Positions 24,576 through 34,263 of a DNA stretch of 55,238 nt are shown here, piece after piece. Source of the DNA: Verrucomicrobiota bacterium. Its GTDB lineage: Bacteria > Verrucomicrobiota > Verrucomicrobiia > Limisphaerales > UBA8199. The stretch's first letter is position 1, and the number at the start of each line of letters is the position of its first letter. The notes beneath the pieces were generated by a model. The model did no database searches. It was not told the origin of the DNA and saw only the letters and a program-made list of their open reading frames with translations. The position numbers and the translations under genes were made by a program. Where the stretch lies: NCBI GenBank assembly GCA_029974925.1, contig JARKQH010000075.1:1-55238 (forward strand), given 5' to 3'.

Positions 24576-24646
24576 CCTTCGGGAAGCCAATTCCTCTCAG
24601 TTCAAGTTCGACAACGGCGCGGCAACCCGCCACACTCCGCCCCCGT

Positions 24647-26362
24647 ATGCGTTGGACCGAGACTCTGATACCCACGTTGAAGGAGACGCCGGCGGAGGCC
24701 GAGATCGTCTCCCACAAGCTGCTGTTGCGGGCGGGATTGATCCGGAAACTGACGGGAGGTTTGTACACGTTCCTGCCGCTGGGACTGCGGGCGTTGCGAA
24801 AGGTCGAACAGATCGTGCGCGAAGAGATGAACCGGGCCGGCGCTCTCGAGGTGCTCATGCCGGCGCTCCAGCCGCCCGACATCTGGCAGCAAAGCGGCCG
24901 CTACGAAGCCGCGCGTGACGTCCTGTTCAAGGTGCGGGACCGCGCCAAGAAGGAGTGGGTGCTGGGCCCCACGCACGAGGAAGTCATCACTTCCCTGGTC
25001 GCGGGGGAAATCAGCAGCTACCGGCAGATGCCCAAGAATTTTTACCAGATTCAGACCAAATTCCGCGACGAAATCCGCCCCCGCTTCGGCCTGATGCGGG
25101 CCAAGGAGTTTGTGATGAAAGACGCCTACAGTTTCGACGCGACGGACGAGGGGGCGCAGGCCAGTTACCGCAAAATGTACGACGCCTATGCCCGCATCTT
25201 CCAACGGTGCGGCTTGAAGGCCATTCCGGTGGAGGCGGACACCGGCGTCATGGGCGGCAAGTTTTCCCACGAATTCATGGTCCCGGCCGAAACAGGGGAA
25301 AATGAAGTCGTGTTCTGCGAGGGCTGCGGCTACGCCGCCAACGTCGAGAAAGCCTCGAGCAAATGGTCGGCGCCCAGCCCGCCCCAGGCCCCCTCAGGCG
25401 CGGTCGAGCGTTTCCCCACGCCGGGGGTCGCCACCATTGAAGACCTGGCCCGGCCGCCGTATGGCGTCCCCGCCAGCCGCCAGATCAAGACGCTGGTCTT
25501 TCTGGTGGAAAGCAAGCCGGTGTTGGTTCTGTTGCGCGGGGACGACCAACTCAACGAGGCCAAGCTGGCCGGCGTGCTCGGCACGATCACCTTCCGCGCC
25601 GCTGAATCCGAGGAAATCCATGCGGCGCTGGGGGCGCACCCCGGCAGCCTGGGCGCCGTGGGTGTCACGCAATACCCCGTTTACGCCGACGAACGGCTTC
25701 GGGATACCGCCGGCATGACGACCGGCGCCAATGCCGATGGCTACCACCTCCGCAACGTTGCCCTGGGGCGTGACATCGCCGTCACCCGCTTCGCCGACCT
25801 GCGCCTGGTTCGCGCCGGCGAGCCTTGCCCCCACTGCGGCCAGCCGCTGAAAGTCCAGCGCGCCATCGAAGTTGGCCACGTCTTCAAACTGGGAACGAAG
25901 TACTCGGAAGCCCTCAACGCCCTGTTCCTGGACGAAACCGGCAAACAGCAACCGGCGGTGATGGGCTGCTACGGAATCGGGGTCACTCGCACCCTCCAAG
26001 CCATCATCGAGCAAAGCCACGATGACTTTGGCATCATCTGGCCGATGAGTGTCGCCCCCTACACCGTCTGCGTTACTCCCCTGTCGGTCGTCCCCGGCAG
26101 CGACGTCCTCCGCCGCGCCGAGGAAATCTACGCCGCCCTCTCCGCGCAGCAGGTGGATGTGATTCTGGACGACCGCAACGAACGGCCGGGAGTGAAGTTC
26201 AAAGATTCCGAGCTGGTCGGGTTCCCGATCCGCGTTGCCATCGGCGAGAAGTCCCTCGCCAAAGGCGAGGTTGAAATCAAGCCAAGGGCTGGTGCGCTCC
26301 TGTCCGTTAAAGCCGATGAAGCGGTGGCCCGGGTCCTCGAACTCATTCGCCAGGCGGCCTGA
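24647..26362 (+). CDS. proS: Prolyl-tRNA synthetase
   Basis: 571 residues, the standard length of the bacterial-type enzyme with an editing insertion. The ATG at 24647 gives the usual N-terminus 'MRWTETLIPTLKETPAEAE'. Class II motifs are visible: motif 1 around 'GLRALRKVEQIVREEMN', motif 2 'YQIQTKFRDEIRPRFGLMR' with 'KEFVMKDAYSFD', and motif 3 'MGCYGIGVTRTLQAIIEQ'. The editing (INS) domain lies at ~230-385, with 'KTLVFLVESKPVLVLLRGD'. The C-terminal anticodon-binding domain has 'DVILDDRNERPGVKFKDSE'. It charges tRNA-Pro in the cytoplasm. It is convergent with a prepilin-like gene and probably monocistronic. Confidence 0.96.
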   Translation: MRWTETLIPTLKETPAEAEIVSHKLLLRAGLIRKLTGGLYTFLPLGLRALRKVEQIVREEMNRAGALEVLMPALQPPDIWQQSGRYEAARDVLFKVRDRAKKEWVLGPTHEEVITSLVAGEISSYRQMPKNFYQIQTKFRDEIRPRFGLMRAKEFVMKDAYSFDATDEGAQASYRKMYDAYARIFQRCGLKAIPVEADTGVMGGKFSHEFMVPAETGENEVVFCEGCGYAANVEKASSKWSAPSPPQAPSGAVERFPTPGVATIEDLARPPYGVPASRQIKTLVFLVESKPVLVLLRGDDQLNEAKLAGVLGTITFRAAESEEIHAALGAHPGSLGAVGVTQYPVYADERLRDTAGMTTGANADGYHLRNVALGRDIAVTRFADLRLVRAGEPCPHCGQPLKVQRAIEVGHVFKLGTKYSEALNALFLDETGKQQPAVMGCYGIGVTRTLQAIIEQSHDDFGIIWPMSVAPYTVCVTPLSVVPGSDVLRRAEEIYAALSAQQVDVILDDRNERPGVKFKDSELVGFPIRVAIGEKSLAKGEVEIKPRAGALLSVKADEAVARVLELIRQAA

Positions 26363-26534
26363 GCCCCCGGCCCGGCCGTGGCGGCATGGACAGGCGCAGC
26401 GGGGCTTTTCGCGGAAGCGCCGCCAGGTTGGGCGGCCGTGCCGATGCCCACTCAGGGCCGTTGTCGGCTGATGGGCGGCCGACCCCGCCCAAGCCTCCTC
26501 GTTGAGCCCTGCAGGATGCGCAACGGCCTTGGCT

Positions 26535-27368
26535 TCAATCCCCCGTCGCGCTGCCCGGAACGCAATGCAGCAAACCGGGCCGATTCAGCCGCTCGCGGTT
26601 GAATTTTTCGAAACTCACGTTCTCCACGTGCCCGCTGAAGCCCAGCAGAATGCCCCCCTTTCGGCCGTGCCGCCGCCCCAAGCCTTCCCCTTCGCTGGGG
26701 TAACTGCTGGCATCATTGTAGCAGCTTTGGCCCGGGAAATGTTGGTAGTAATTCGGTTCGTCGGGTTCCCAAACGAAATAAGCCGCCTGATTGAAGGCGC
26801 CGAGCCGGTAGGTGCGGCCGCCCAGGGCGCCGTAACCGCTCACCGCCCCGTTCCAGATATAAGTGGATTGCTTGTTCGGCCGAATCGTCCAGTAGGGGTT
26901 GGCCGACGCGTTGGTTTTGTCCGTGGGACACCAGTACACCTTCCGATTTTTCAGGTAGCTCCAAATCTGCCCGCCCTCGTAGGCCAGTTCGGGATTCACG
27001 TTGTAAGGCGCGGCGGTCATGTTCGGCGGGCTGTTGCCACTGGGGGTGTAGAGCCAGCCGGGGTGCACATTGCCCCAGTTGGGCGAAGCCATCCGGTCCT
27101 GGTTGTCGGCGGCGTACATGTGCGCCGCGGTCCCGATTTGCTTGTTGTTGCCGACGCAGGTGGTCCGCACCGCCTTGTCTTTGGCCATGGCCAAAGCCGG
27201 GAGCAACATCGCCGCCAGAATCGCGATGATGGCGATGACCACCAGCAATTCAATCAACGTGAAAGCCGCGACCGCCTCCGGGAGGCTGCTCGCATCGCGG
27301 TTCTGCCGCGGTGGCTTCACCCCTGGGAAACCGGATTCAGGGTTGCTGTCGGTATGGCTTGTGGGCAC
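26535..27368 (-). CDS. Prepilin-like secreted protein (type II pseudopilin N-terminus)
   Basis: 277 residues from a GTG at 27368; a GTG 16 codons later (27320) would avoid the overlap with the upstream gene and is an equally good start. The prepilin signal is '[19 protein letters not shown]', with Ala rather than the usual Gly before the cleavage-site Phe. The mature helix is followed by a globular domain ('[19 protein letters not shown]', 'YWCPTD') seen in the large PVC-group family of such proteins. The end 'CVPGSATGD' matches 'CNPGSPTGD' of the gene at 49329. Role unknown; such proteins are often numerous in these bacteria. It overlaps or abuts the TPR gene upstream, so both may share a transcript. 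Confidence 0.85.
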   Translation of the reverse strand: MPTSHTDSNPESGFPGVKPPRQNRDASSLPEAVAAFTLIELLVVIAIIAILAAMLLPALAMAKDKAVRTTCVGNNKQIGTAAHMYAADNQDRMASPNWGNVHPGWLYTPSGNSPPNMTAAPYNVNPELAYEGGQIWSYLKNRKVYWCPTDKTNASANPYWTIRPNKQSTYIWNGAVSGYGALGGRTYRLGAFNQAAYFVWEPDEPNYYQHFPGQSCYNDASSYPSEGEGLGRRHGRKGGILLGFSGHVENVSFEKFNRERLNRPGLLHCVPGSATGD

Positions 27369-29829
27369 GGTAAAGCTCGAGAAATTGAGTGTTGGCTTCA
27401 GCTATTTGACCTTGGCCCGCCGCCCGGGCGCGGTCAAGCGCTTTCTCGGCGGCGGCGATCGCCTCGGGGAACCGCCCCACCTCGGCGTAGGCGGCCGCCA
27501 GGGTTCCGAGGAAGGCGGCCTCAGTGCCGTGGGTGAGTTCCACCGCCTTTTCGGCCAGGGTCACCGCCTCGGGGCCGTTGCGAAGGCCGGCGTCGGGATG
27601 GGTGGCCAGGAGCCAGGCCAGGTCGTTCAGATAGATGGCGGAGTTGGGGCTGAGTTGGACGGCCTGCCGATAATGCGGCACGGCGGCGGCAAGCTGTCCC
27701 TGGGCGTGCAGGCAAACCGCCAGGGAGTGATGGACCTGGGCGACGGCGTTGCCACCGGCGGCCCGGCTCTCCAAACCGCGCAGCAAGTCGGTGAAGACGG
27801 CCGCGGCCTCGGGGAGCTGCCCCTGGTTGAGCCGGGCCACGCCCAGCTTAAACCGCGCCTCGAGGTCGTCAGGTTTCAAGCGGCTGGCGGTTTCATACGC
27901 ATTGGCCGCCGCCGCCCAGTCGCCCTTGGCTTCCAGCGCCGCAGCGAGATTGAAGCGCGCATCGGCGTTGTCGGGGCGCGCCCGAAGCACCGCCTCGAAC
28001 TGGGCAATGGCCTCGTCAAACCGTTTCTGGCCCGCCAGCAGGGCGCCCAGGCTCAACCGCACCTCGGCATAGTCCGGCCGCAGGGCCAGCGCTGCCTCGT
28101 AATCCCGAACCGCCTCATCGGCTCGGCCTTGTCTGGCCCGCGAGATGCCCAGGTTGTAGCGGGCTTCAACGAAGCCTGGTCTGAGCTCAAGCGCGGCCAG
28201 GTAATGCTTTTCCGCCTCGGCGAACTGGCCGGCCTCGGCGGCGAAGTTTCCCAAATTGTAATGGCCCGAGGGAGTCGGCCGAATATCCATGGCCCGGCGC
28301 ATGAGCTCGACCGCCTCCGGTGTGCGCCCCTGCCGGGCGCGGCATAGCGCGAGATTGACCAGTGCCTCGGGGTAGTTCGGACGAACCTCGAGCGCCTTTT
28401 CAAACTGCGCCTCGGCCTCGGCGGCTTTCCCGGCGTCCAGCAGGCTCGATCCCAGGTTGTTGTGCGCAATCGCGTTTCGCGAGGTGGAGGCGACCGCACG
28501 GGCAAACAACGTCGTGCTGTCCTTCCAATGGTGCACCTGTTTCCACGTCACGGCGGCCAGCGCCGCCAAGACCACGGCCGCGGCCACCCCCAGTGCCGCG
28601 GGCCCCACACGGATTTGCGGCCCAACAAACGTTTCCGGGGGCCGCGGGGCAGCCTGAGGCTGGACCGCCGGGCCGGGGGCCGCCCATTCGGCAAGAGCCC
28701 ATGAAATCATGATAAAAATGCCCAGCAGCGGGAGATACGTGTAGCGGTCGGCCATCGCCTGTTGACCGACCTGAACCAGGCCAATGACCGGAACCAGCAT
28801 GCCGAGGTACCAAAACCAGCCGACGGCCAGATAGGGACGCCGGCGGATTTGCCACAACACCAGGACGGTGACCCCCGTCAAGAGCACCCCCGCCCCCAGC
28901 ACCCAAAGCGCCGGCCACTCCTTCGGCGTCGGCAGCGGATAAATCACGGCCAGGTCCGACGGCCAGACAGTCTTGCCAAGATACCGAACGTAGGAGACCA
29001 GCGCGTTGGAAATCCTGAAATCCAGCGGAAGCGCTTCCAGGGAAGCGACCGCTCCCCCCTGTTTTTGCGCAGAAAACGTGAGCAGGCTCGACCCCGCACT
29101 CAGCGCAAAAAACGCGGCCTTGTCGAGGAGGACGGACACCGGAAACGGGCGGCGCTCGAGCGCAAACCGTTTCAGGGGCCAGAAATCCAGCAATAGCAGC
29201 ACGCAGGGGACCGTCACCAGCATCGGCTTGCTCATCAGCCCCAGCGCAAAGAATGCCAGCGCCAGCGTGTACCAACCCCACGTTCTTCGCGCGCTCCCAC
29301 CCCGCCCCGGCGCCGTGCCGTCGGCGGTCTGGCGGTGGCGCGCATATTCGCCATAAGCCCACAATGTGAGGACAAAGAACAGGCCGCTCAGCACATCCTT
29401 GCGCTCCGCCACCCAGGCAACGGACTCGACATGCAGCGGGTGGAGCGCGAACAGGGCGGCAACGAAAGCGGCCGGCCAGAAGGCCCCGGTGAGGCGGGCG
29501 AGCACCAGCAGGAGCAGCACGGCGGTTGCGGCATGAATCACCAGGCTGGTCGCGTGATGGCCTGCCGGATTCCGCCCAAACCATTCCACATCCAGCATGT
29601 GCGACAGCCAGGTCACCGGATGCCAGTTGCCCGCATGTCCCCCCTCGAACGCCCAGGCCACGTTGTCCCGGGACAACCCCTGCAGCACGCGGGGGTTTTC
29701 GGTCACATAATCCGGATCATCGTACGAGACAAAGCCATTCCGGAGTGAGGGAGAGTAAACGGCAAGGGTCAGCGCCCCCAGCAGCACGCACGCCAGCAGC
29801 CGGCGCTTTGCCTGAGCATTCCAGTCCAT
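27337..29829 (-). CDS. Multi-span membrane protein with C-terminal TPR repeats (PMT/TMTC-like)
   Basis: 830 residues from the ATG at 29829. The N-terminal ~430 residues contain about ten membrane helices. The first loop has '[16 protein letters not shown]', whose DD pair matches GT-C-type glycosyltransferases, and '[19 protein letters not shown]' is the signature of this bacterial family and of eukaryotic TMTC O-mannosyltransferases. From ~455 to 800 there are TPR units: '[19 protein letters not shown]', '[19 protein letters not shown]', '[19 protein letters not shown]'. Likely function: sugar transfer to exported proteins, with TPRs for substrate binding; the enzyme activity is inferred. It is the second GT-C-plus-TPR protein of the window, the other being at 3823. 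Confidence 0.85.
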   Translation of the reverse strand: MDWNAQAKRRLLACVLLGALTLAVYSPSLRNGFVSYDDPDYVTENPRVLQGLSRDNVAWAFEGGHAGNWHPVTWLSHMLDVEWFGRNPAGHHATSLVIHAATAVLLLLVLARLTGAFWPAAFVAALFALHPLHVESVAWVAERKDVLSGLFFVLTLWAYGEYARHRQTADGTAPGRGGSARRTWGWYTLALAFFALGLMSKPMLVTVPCVLLLLDFWPLKRFALERRPFPVSVLLDKAAFFALSAGSSLLTFSAQKQGGAVASLEALPLDFRISNALVSYVRYLGKTVWPSDLAVIYPLPTPKEWPALWVLGAGVLLTGVTVLVLWQIRRRPYLAVGWFWYLGMLVPVIGLVQVGQQAMADRYTYLPLLGIFIMISWALAEWAAPGPAVQPQAAPRPPETFVGPQIRVGPAALGVAAAVVLAALAAVTWKQVHHWKDSTTLFARAVASTSRNAIAHNNLGSSLLDAGKAAEAEAQFEKALEVRPNYPEALVNLALCRARQGRTPEAVELMRRAMDIRPTPSGHYNLGNFAAEAGQFAEAEKHYLAALELRPGFVEARYNLGISRARQGRADEAVRDYEAALALRPDYAEVRLSLGALLAGQKRFDEAIAQFEAVLRARPDNADARFNLAAALEAKGDWAAAANAYETASRLKPDDLEARFKLGVARLNQGQLPEAAAVFTDLLRGLESRAAGGNAVAQVHHSLAVCLHAQGQLAAAVPHYRQAVQLSPNSAIYLNDLAWLLATHPDAGLRNGPEAVTLAEKAVELTHGTEAAFLGTLAAAYAEVGRFPEAIAAAEKALDRARAAGQGQIAEANTQFLELYRAHKPYRQQP

Positions 29830-29988
29830 CAAGGACAGCCAATGTCGTCAAAGCGGGCCGCCAGTTCAATGCCGAAACGCGGCGGGGTTTTGAGACGCGC
29901 TGATACGCGAAAAACCCCGCGGCAATCCCTGGTTTCGCCTGCAACATCCCGCGAACCACCCCCCGGAGTTTCCCGTTCCGACGGGACG

Positions 29989-30021
29989 AAAAATCCCCGG
30001 CCGGGTCGCCCCGGACCGGGG
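29989..30021 (-). terminator. Terminator of the porin gene
   Basis: On the minus strand CCCCGG (30021-30016) and CCGGGG (30000-29995) form a stem followed by ATTTTT. A second perfect hairpin, TCCCGT/ACGGGA with a four-base loop, lies just beyond at 29971-29986. Confidence 0.55.
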
Positions 30022-30043
30022 AAGCGGAAGCGCGGCGGGCGAA

Positions 30044-31528
30044 TCAGAAGGTCAGCATGACTTCTCCCCGCAGGAAGCTCATCTGGTCCCGTTGGTTGTA
30101 GTAGTCACCCTCCCAAACGGATTCGGCCCAGAGGTGAGCGTTCAGGTACTTGTTAAACTGATACTTCAGCACCAACTGCGCGTAGTGGCCGCGGAAATTG
30201 CCGTCGCCACTGAACAAGCCGGGCGCCACCGTGCGCGTCGGGACCTCCTGCGGCGCAAAAAGGGCATTGTACATGGCGCTGAAAGTCAGCTTCTTGACGG
30301 GGTTGACGCTCCAGGCAAGGCCGAAACGGCCGATATTGTTAATCTGCGCGATCTTGCCGCTGGTTTCCAACGGGTAGGAGTAGATATACAACTCGCTCCA
30401 CCGCGGCCACCGGCCCCAGAGCAGATCGAACATCTCGTCCGTCCCCTCGGTGTCCGGATCGTCGCCCGACAGGAACTCGCCCACCAGGCTCAGTTCGTTG
30501 TTCATTTTGTCCTTGAACATGTAAGTGAGCTTGGCCTTGCCGCCGTAGGCATCAATAGTTCGCGGTCCGTACTGGGCGGCGGAAGCCAGGCTGGTCCGGA
30601 TGGAATCGCCCTTGCTGCCGAATTGATACGCGCCTTCAACCGAATACTTCCAGTGTTCCGCCGGCGTGCCGGTGATCTTGGCCCCGACGGTGTAGATGTC
30701 GGCATTATCGCCTTTGTTGGCCCAGACTTGGTCGTCGTGCTTGTAGATGAAATAGCCATCAATCTGCATGTTCTCGATGGACTTGTTGGACCCGTACAAC
30801 ACCAGACCCGACTCCCGCTGCTCGGTCAGCGAGTAATTCTTCGAGTAATCCAGGGTCGGCAGCCAGGCGTCCGGCTGAGGACTGTGGTAGATGCCAATCA
30901 GGTCCAGGCGCGTCTTGATGTCCTTCAACTCGTAAGTCACCCGCGCCGCATCCAGGAAGAAACTCCAGGAGCCGTCCCCCGGCGTGCCGTCAGCCACCAG
31001 CCACCAGTCGTAAAAATCCCCCAACAGGATGTCCTGCCGCCCCACCGTCAGGCTCAGGGGCTCGTGGCCAAAGGCCTGCTTCCACTGCACATTCAGGTTG
31101 TCCAGAATGCCGTAACGCCATTCCAACCCGGTCCCCCGCTGCACGCCCGACGAGTCCGCATTCTCCTTCCACGCCGCGAAGGAATTCTTCATCCACTCCC
31201 GCGGCTCGGCCGAGAGCCGGGCGTTGACCGACAGGTTGGTCATCACCCGCGCGTTGGCCCAAAGCCGCGCCCGAAAACGAATCACGTCCTGCTCGTTGAG
31301 GCTGGCCGCATCGTTTTCACTCAGGGTGAGGGCATTGTTGAAATACTCGTTCCGAGCCCGGAAATCCGCCCCCCACGTCAGCCAATCCGTGGGATTCTTC
31401 ACGTCTTTCACAAACTCGTCGAAGGCGGATGGGGGCGGCGGGGAGGCTGCTGCGGCTGACTGCGCTTGCGCCGCCAGGCCCGTCACAGCCAGAACGCCGA
31501 TGATGAGGATCTTGGTTTTGGTTGTCAT
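30044..31528 (-). CDS. Alginate-export-type outer-membrane porin
   Basis: 494 residues from the ATG at 31528, which opens straight into a signal peptide ('KTKILIIGVLAVTGLAAQA'). The frame extends upstream to 31804 without coding features. The body fits the alginate-export (AlgE-like) barrel domain: 'WLTWGADFRARNEYFNNA', 'VIRFRARLWANARVMTNLS', 'LNVQWKQAFGHEPLSLTVG' and 'RQDILLGDFYDWWLVADG'. It ends with alternating strands and a C-terminal aromatic ('RGEVMLTF'), as expected of an outer-membrane barrel. Family members export or take up acidic or neutral oligosaccharides; the substrate here is unknown. It is a single gene with its own terminator. Confidence 0.88.
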   Translation of the reverse strand: MTTKTKILIIGVLAVTGLAAQAQSAAAASPPPPSAFDEFVKDVKNPTDWLTWGADFRARNEYFNNALTLSENDAASLNEQDVIRFRARLWANARVMTNLSVNARLSAEPREWMKNSFAAWKENADSSGVQRGTGLEWRYGILDNLNVQWKQAFGHEPLSLTVGRQDILLGDFYDWWLVADGTPGDGSWSFFLDAARVTYELKDIKTRLDLIGIYHSPQPDAWLPTLDYSKNYSLTEQRESGLVLYGSNKSIENMQIDGYFIYKHDDQVWANKGDNADIYTVGAKITGTPAEHWKYSVEGAYQFGSKGDSIRTSLASAAQYGPRTIDAYGGKAKLTYMFKDKMNNELSLVGEFLSGDDPDTEGTDEMFDLLWGRWPRWSELYIYSYPLETSGKIAQINNIGRFGLAWSVNPVKKLTFSAMYNALFAPQEVPTRTVAPGLFSGDGNFRGHYAQLVLKYQFNKYLNAHLWAESVWEGDYYNQRDQMSFLRGEVMLTF

Positions 31529-31872
31529 AGGATGGATTTGAACCGGGAGGGGCGAGTATCGCCCATGACCCGGGTTCGCTTGTTTCATAGGTTCGCTCTG
31601 CTCTCGCGGCGCTTCTGCCAAAAGCGCTGCTTGCTTTCGCCCGGCTTCCGCTCGGGTCCGGGCCAGGTTGTCCGCCCACAGCAAGACGGACACCTTTCCA
31701 GCCCGTCTTTTAGTGGGACGACCGAATCCTAGCGGGGAATGGCCCAAAGGTAAAGCGTAGAATAAGAGATTCTCCGCATTTTTCGGTGCGCTCTTAATGC
31801 TCATTTATTGTCCTGAAAACACCAATAAAAGACAATCTCGCGAAGGCTTGGCGGCCCGCGCTCCCGCAGGCT
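31529..31872. other. Divergent spacer upstream of porin and thioesterase genes
   Basis: 344 bases that must hold promoters for both genes. The porin frame stays open through most of it, but it contains no ribosome binding site and no protein-like segment. A GCGCTTCTGCC...AAAGCGC-type inverted repeat near 31608-31630 could form a hairpin in the porin leader. No riboswitch class recognised. Confidence 0.3.
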
Positions 31873-32331
31873 ATGCTTGACCCCATCATGAGCCTCCTGT
31901 TGGACGTGATTGAGCTGCGGGTGCGCTACAGCGAGACGGACCAGATGGGCACCTTTTACAACGCGCGGGCGCTGGAGTGGTTTGAATGCGGCCGCAGCGA
32001 ACTGATTCGCCACCGGATGAACATGTCCTATGCCGAAGTCGAGGCGCAGGGCTTGTTTCTGCCGCTGGTGGAGGCGCATCTGGAATTCCAGGGCGGCGCG
32101 CGATACGACGATCTGCTGCGAGTGGAATCGGCGCTGGATTTTCAAGGGCGGGCGCGATTGCGTTTTGACGTTCAGATTACGCATGCCGGCAGCCGCCGGC
32201 CGGTCGTCCGCGGTTACACCGTGCATGCGTTTACGGACCGGCAGGCCCGTCCGGTTCGCCCGCCGCCCTGGTTTGTCACACGCTTGCGGGAGGCGGCCGG
32301 CGCGGCGGTTCCGGAACCGCGGTCCTGCTGA
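31873..32331 (+). CDS. YbgC/4-hydroxybenzoyl-CoA-thioesterase-type hot-dog protein
   Basis: 152 residues from the ATG at 31873, or 147 from the ATG at 31888. 'RVRYSETDQMGTFYNAR' and 'LEWFECGRSELIRH' are the family signature, with the catalytic Asp in 'ETDQMG' and the helix leading to it. The second strand set ('LEFQGGARYDDLLRVES', 'ITHAGSRRPVVRGYTVHAF') completes one hot-dog fold. These enzymes cleave acyl-CoA or aryl-CoA thioesters. The phenylacetate-CoA ligase gene 83 bases downstream makes an aryl-CoA substrate a reasonable idea. Confidence 0.87.
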   Translation: MLDPIMSLLLDVIELRVRYSETDQMGTFYNARALEWFECGRSELIRHRMNMSYAEVEAQGLFLPLVEAHLEFQGGARYDDLLRVESALDFQGRARLRFDVQITHAGSRRPVVRGYTVHAFTDRQARPVRPPPWFVTRLREAAGAAVPEPRSC

Positions 32332-32414
32332 ACGAGCCGGTCTGCAGAAATTCGGCGTTGCGCGCGGGGCGCCGCTTCGGTTAGAAACAGCCTGGTCATA
32401 ACGCCGCAAGAACT

Positions 32415-33746
32415 ATGAGCAAGAACCCGAATGCGCCGGCCGGAACGTTCCACCCCGTCAGTGCTCCCGATTTTCTTCCCCTGCCCCAGTTGCGCGCGCT
32501 TCAACTGCAGCGCTTGAAACAGATCGTCGAACGCGCCTATGAGCGCGTGGCGCTGTTTCGCCAGCGGATGAAGGAACGCGACCTGACGCCGGAGGACGTC
32601 ACCCGCCTGGAGGACATCAGCAAACTGCCGTTTACCGTCAAGACCGACCTGCGGGACACGTATCCCTTCGGCCTGTTTGCCAGTCCCATGCAGGAAATCG
32701 TGCGGTTGCACGCCTCGAGCGGCACCACCGGCAAACCCATTGTCGTGGCCTACACCCGCGAGGATGTTCAGGTCTGGACCAATGTGATGGTGCGCAGTTT
32801 CGCCGCCTGCGGACTGCACGAGGGCGACATCATCCAAAATGCGTACGGTTATGGTTTGTTCACCGGCGGCCTGGGGGCGCACTACGGCGCCGAGGCGCTG
32901 GGCGCCACCGTCATTCCCATTTCGGGCGGCAACACCCAGCGCCAGCTCATGGTCATGAAGGATTTTGGGACCACGGCCATTTGCTGCACCCCGAGCTACT
33001 TCCTCCATCTCATTGACCAGGCCGAGGAGGAAGGCATCCGGCTCAAACAACTCCCGCTGCGGGCCGGGGTCTTCGGCGCCGAACCCTGGACCGAATCCAT
33101 GCGCCGCCGCATCGAGGCCGACAGCGGCATCAAGGCCTACGATATCTACGGCCTGTCCGAAATCGTCGGCCCCGGTGTCGCCATGGAGTGCGAGTGCCAG
33201 GCGGGACCGCACATCTTCGAAGACTACTTTTACCCGGAAATCGTGGACCCCAAGACCGGCAAACCCCTGCCCGACGGCGAGGAGGGCGAACTGGTGCTCA
33301 CCACGCTGGGCAAGCAGGCCATGCCCATGATTCGCTACCGCACCCGCGACATCACCGCCCTGGCCTCCGACACCTGCGACTGCGGGCGCACCCTCCGCCG
33401 CATCAAGCGCATCTCCCGCCGCAGCGACGACATGTTCATCATCCGCGGCGTCAACGTTTATCCCTCGCAGGTCGAAACCGCCCTCCTCAAGGTCGAGGGC
33501 GCGCTGCCGCACTACCAGATCGTGCTCACCCGGGAGCGGGACCTGGATGTGATGGAGGTGCAGGTCGAGGTCACCCCCGAGGTGTTCGGCGACACCGTGG
33601 GGGCGCTGGAGCAGTTGCAGCAGAAGCTCAGCCGCTCCATTGAATCCACCGTCGGCGTGCGCGCCAATGTGCGGCTGGTGCAACCCCGCACCTTGCAGCG
33701 CAGCGAGGGCAAGGCCAAACGCGTCATTGACCAGCGCAAACTGTAA
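32415..33746 (+). CDS. Phenylacetate-CoA ligase family protein
   Basis: 443 residues, standard for PaaK. The ATP-binding motif '[16 protein letters not shown]' lies near residue 97. '[19 protein letters not shown]', '[17 protein letters not shown]', 'YRTRDITAL' and '[20 protein letters not shown]' follow in the expected order, and the C-terminal domain is complete. The reaction is carboxylate plus CoA plus ATP to acyl-CoA, AMP and PPi. In many bacteria without phenylacetate catabolism a PaaK-like gene sits next to an ACT-domain gene, as here, often linked to branched-chain or aromatic keto-acid metabolism. No other paa genes are present, so the substrate is open. Confidence 0.92.
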   Translation: MSKNPNAPAGTFHPVSAPDFLPLPQLRALQLQRLKQIVERAYERVALFRQRMKERDLTPEDVTRLEDISKLPFTVKTDLRDTYPFGLFASPMQEIVRLHASSGTTGKPIVVAYTREDVQVWTNVMVRSFAACGLHEGDIIQNAYGYGLFTGGLGAHYGAEALGATVIPISGGNTQRQLMVMKDFGTTAICCTPSYFLHLIDQAEEEGIRLKQLPLRAGVFGAEPWTESMRRRIEADSGIKAYDIYGLSEIVGPGVAMECECQAGPHIFEDYFYPEIVDPKTGKPLPDGEEGELVLTTLGKQAMPMIRYRTRDITALASDTCDCGRTLRRIKRISRRSDDMFIIRGVNVYPSQVETALLKVEGALPHYQIVLTRERDLDVMEVQVEVTPEVFGDTVGALEQLQQKLSRSIESTVGVRANVRLVQPRTLQRSEGKAKRVIDQRKL

Positions 33747-33761
33747 CCCCGCGAAACCCTT

Positions 33762-34202
33762 ATGAAAGTAAAACAATTGTCGCTGTTTCTGGAAAACAAG
33801 CCGGGCGCCCTCAGCCACCCCATCAAACTCCTGGCCAAGGCCGGCTTCAACCTCCTGACCCTCTCGCTGGCGGACACCCAGCAGTTCGGCATTCTCCGCC
33901 TGGTGGTCCGGGACTGGCAGAAGGCCAAGAAACGGCTGGAGTCGGCCGGGTTCGTGGTCAAGGTGACGGACCTGGTCGCGCTGGAGGTGGCCGATGAGCC
34001 GGGCGGGCTGGCGCGGGTCCTGGCCTGCCTCGAAAAGGCCGGCGTGAATGTCGAGTACATGTACGGCTTCACCCTCAAGCACGAAGGCAAGGGCCTGCTG
34101 GCGTTCCGCTTTGACGACCCCGACCAGGCCATCGCGGCCCTGCAGCGCAAAGGCATGAAGCCGGTCAGCTCCGCCGAACTGTTCAAACGCCTCGAAGACT
34201 GA
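33762..34202 (+). CDS. Tandem ACT-domain protein
   Basis: 146 residues made of two ACT domains: 'LSLFLENKPGALSHPIKLL' at the start and 'LEVADEPGGLARVLACLEK' from about residue 69, each with the '-N/E-x-PG-x-L' turn that binds amino acids. It begins 15 bases after the phenylacetate-CoA ligase stop. Stand-alone ACT proteins sense amino acids; this pairing with a PaaK-like ligase is common, but its regulatory meaning is not established. Confidence 0.9.
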   Translation: MKVKQLSLFLENKPGALSHPIKLLAKAGFNLLTLSLADTQQFGILRLVVRDWQKAKKRLESAGFVVKVTDLVALEVADEPGGLARVLACLEKAGVNVEYMYGFTLKHEGKGLLAFRFDDPDQAIAALQRKGMKPVSSAELFKRLED

Positions 34203-34263
34203 CGTCCGCCCGCCGGGCGCCAGACCGGCCGGCACTCCTTCCGCAGCCCAAAACAAAACCACT

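Noticed and set aside
31529-31804. 92-residue N-terminal extension of the porin
   Set aside because: The ATG at 31528 starts directly with a good signal peptide; the extension has no ribosome binding site and would hide that signal.
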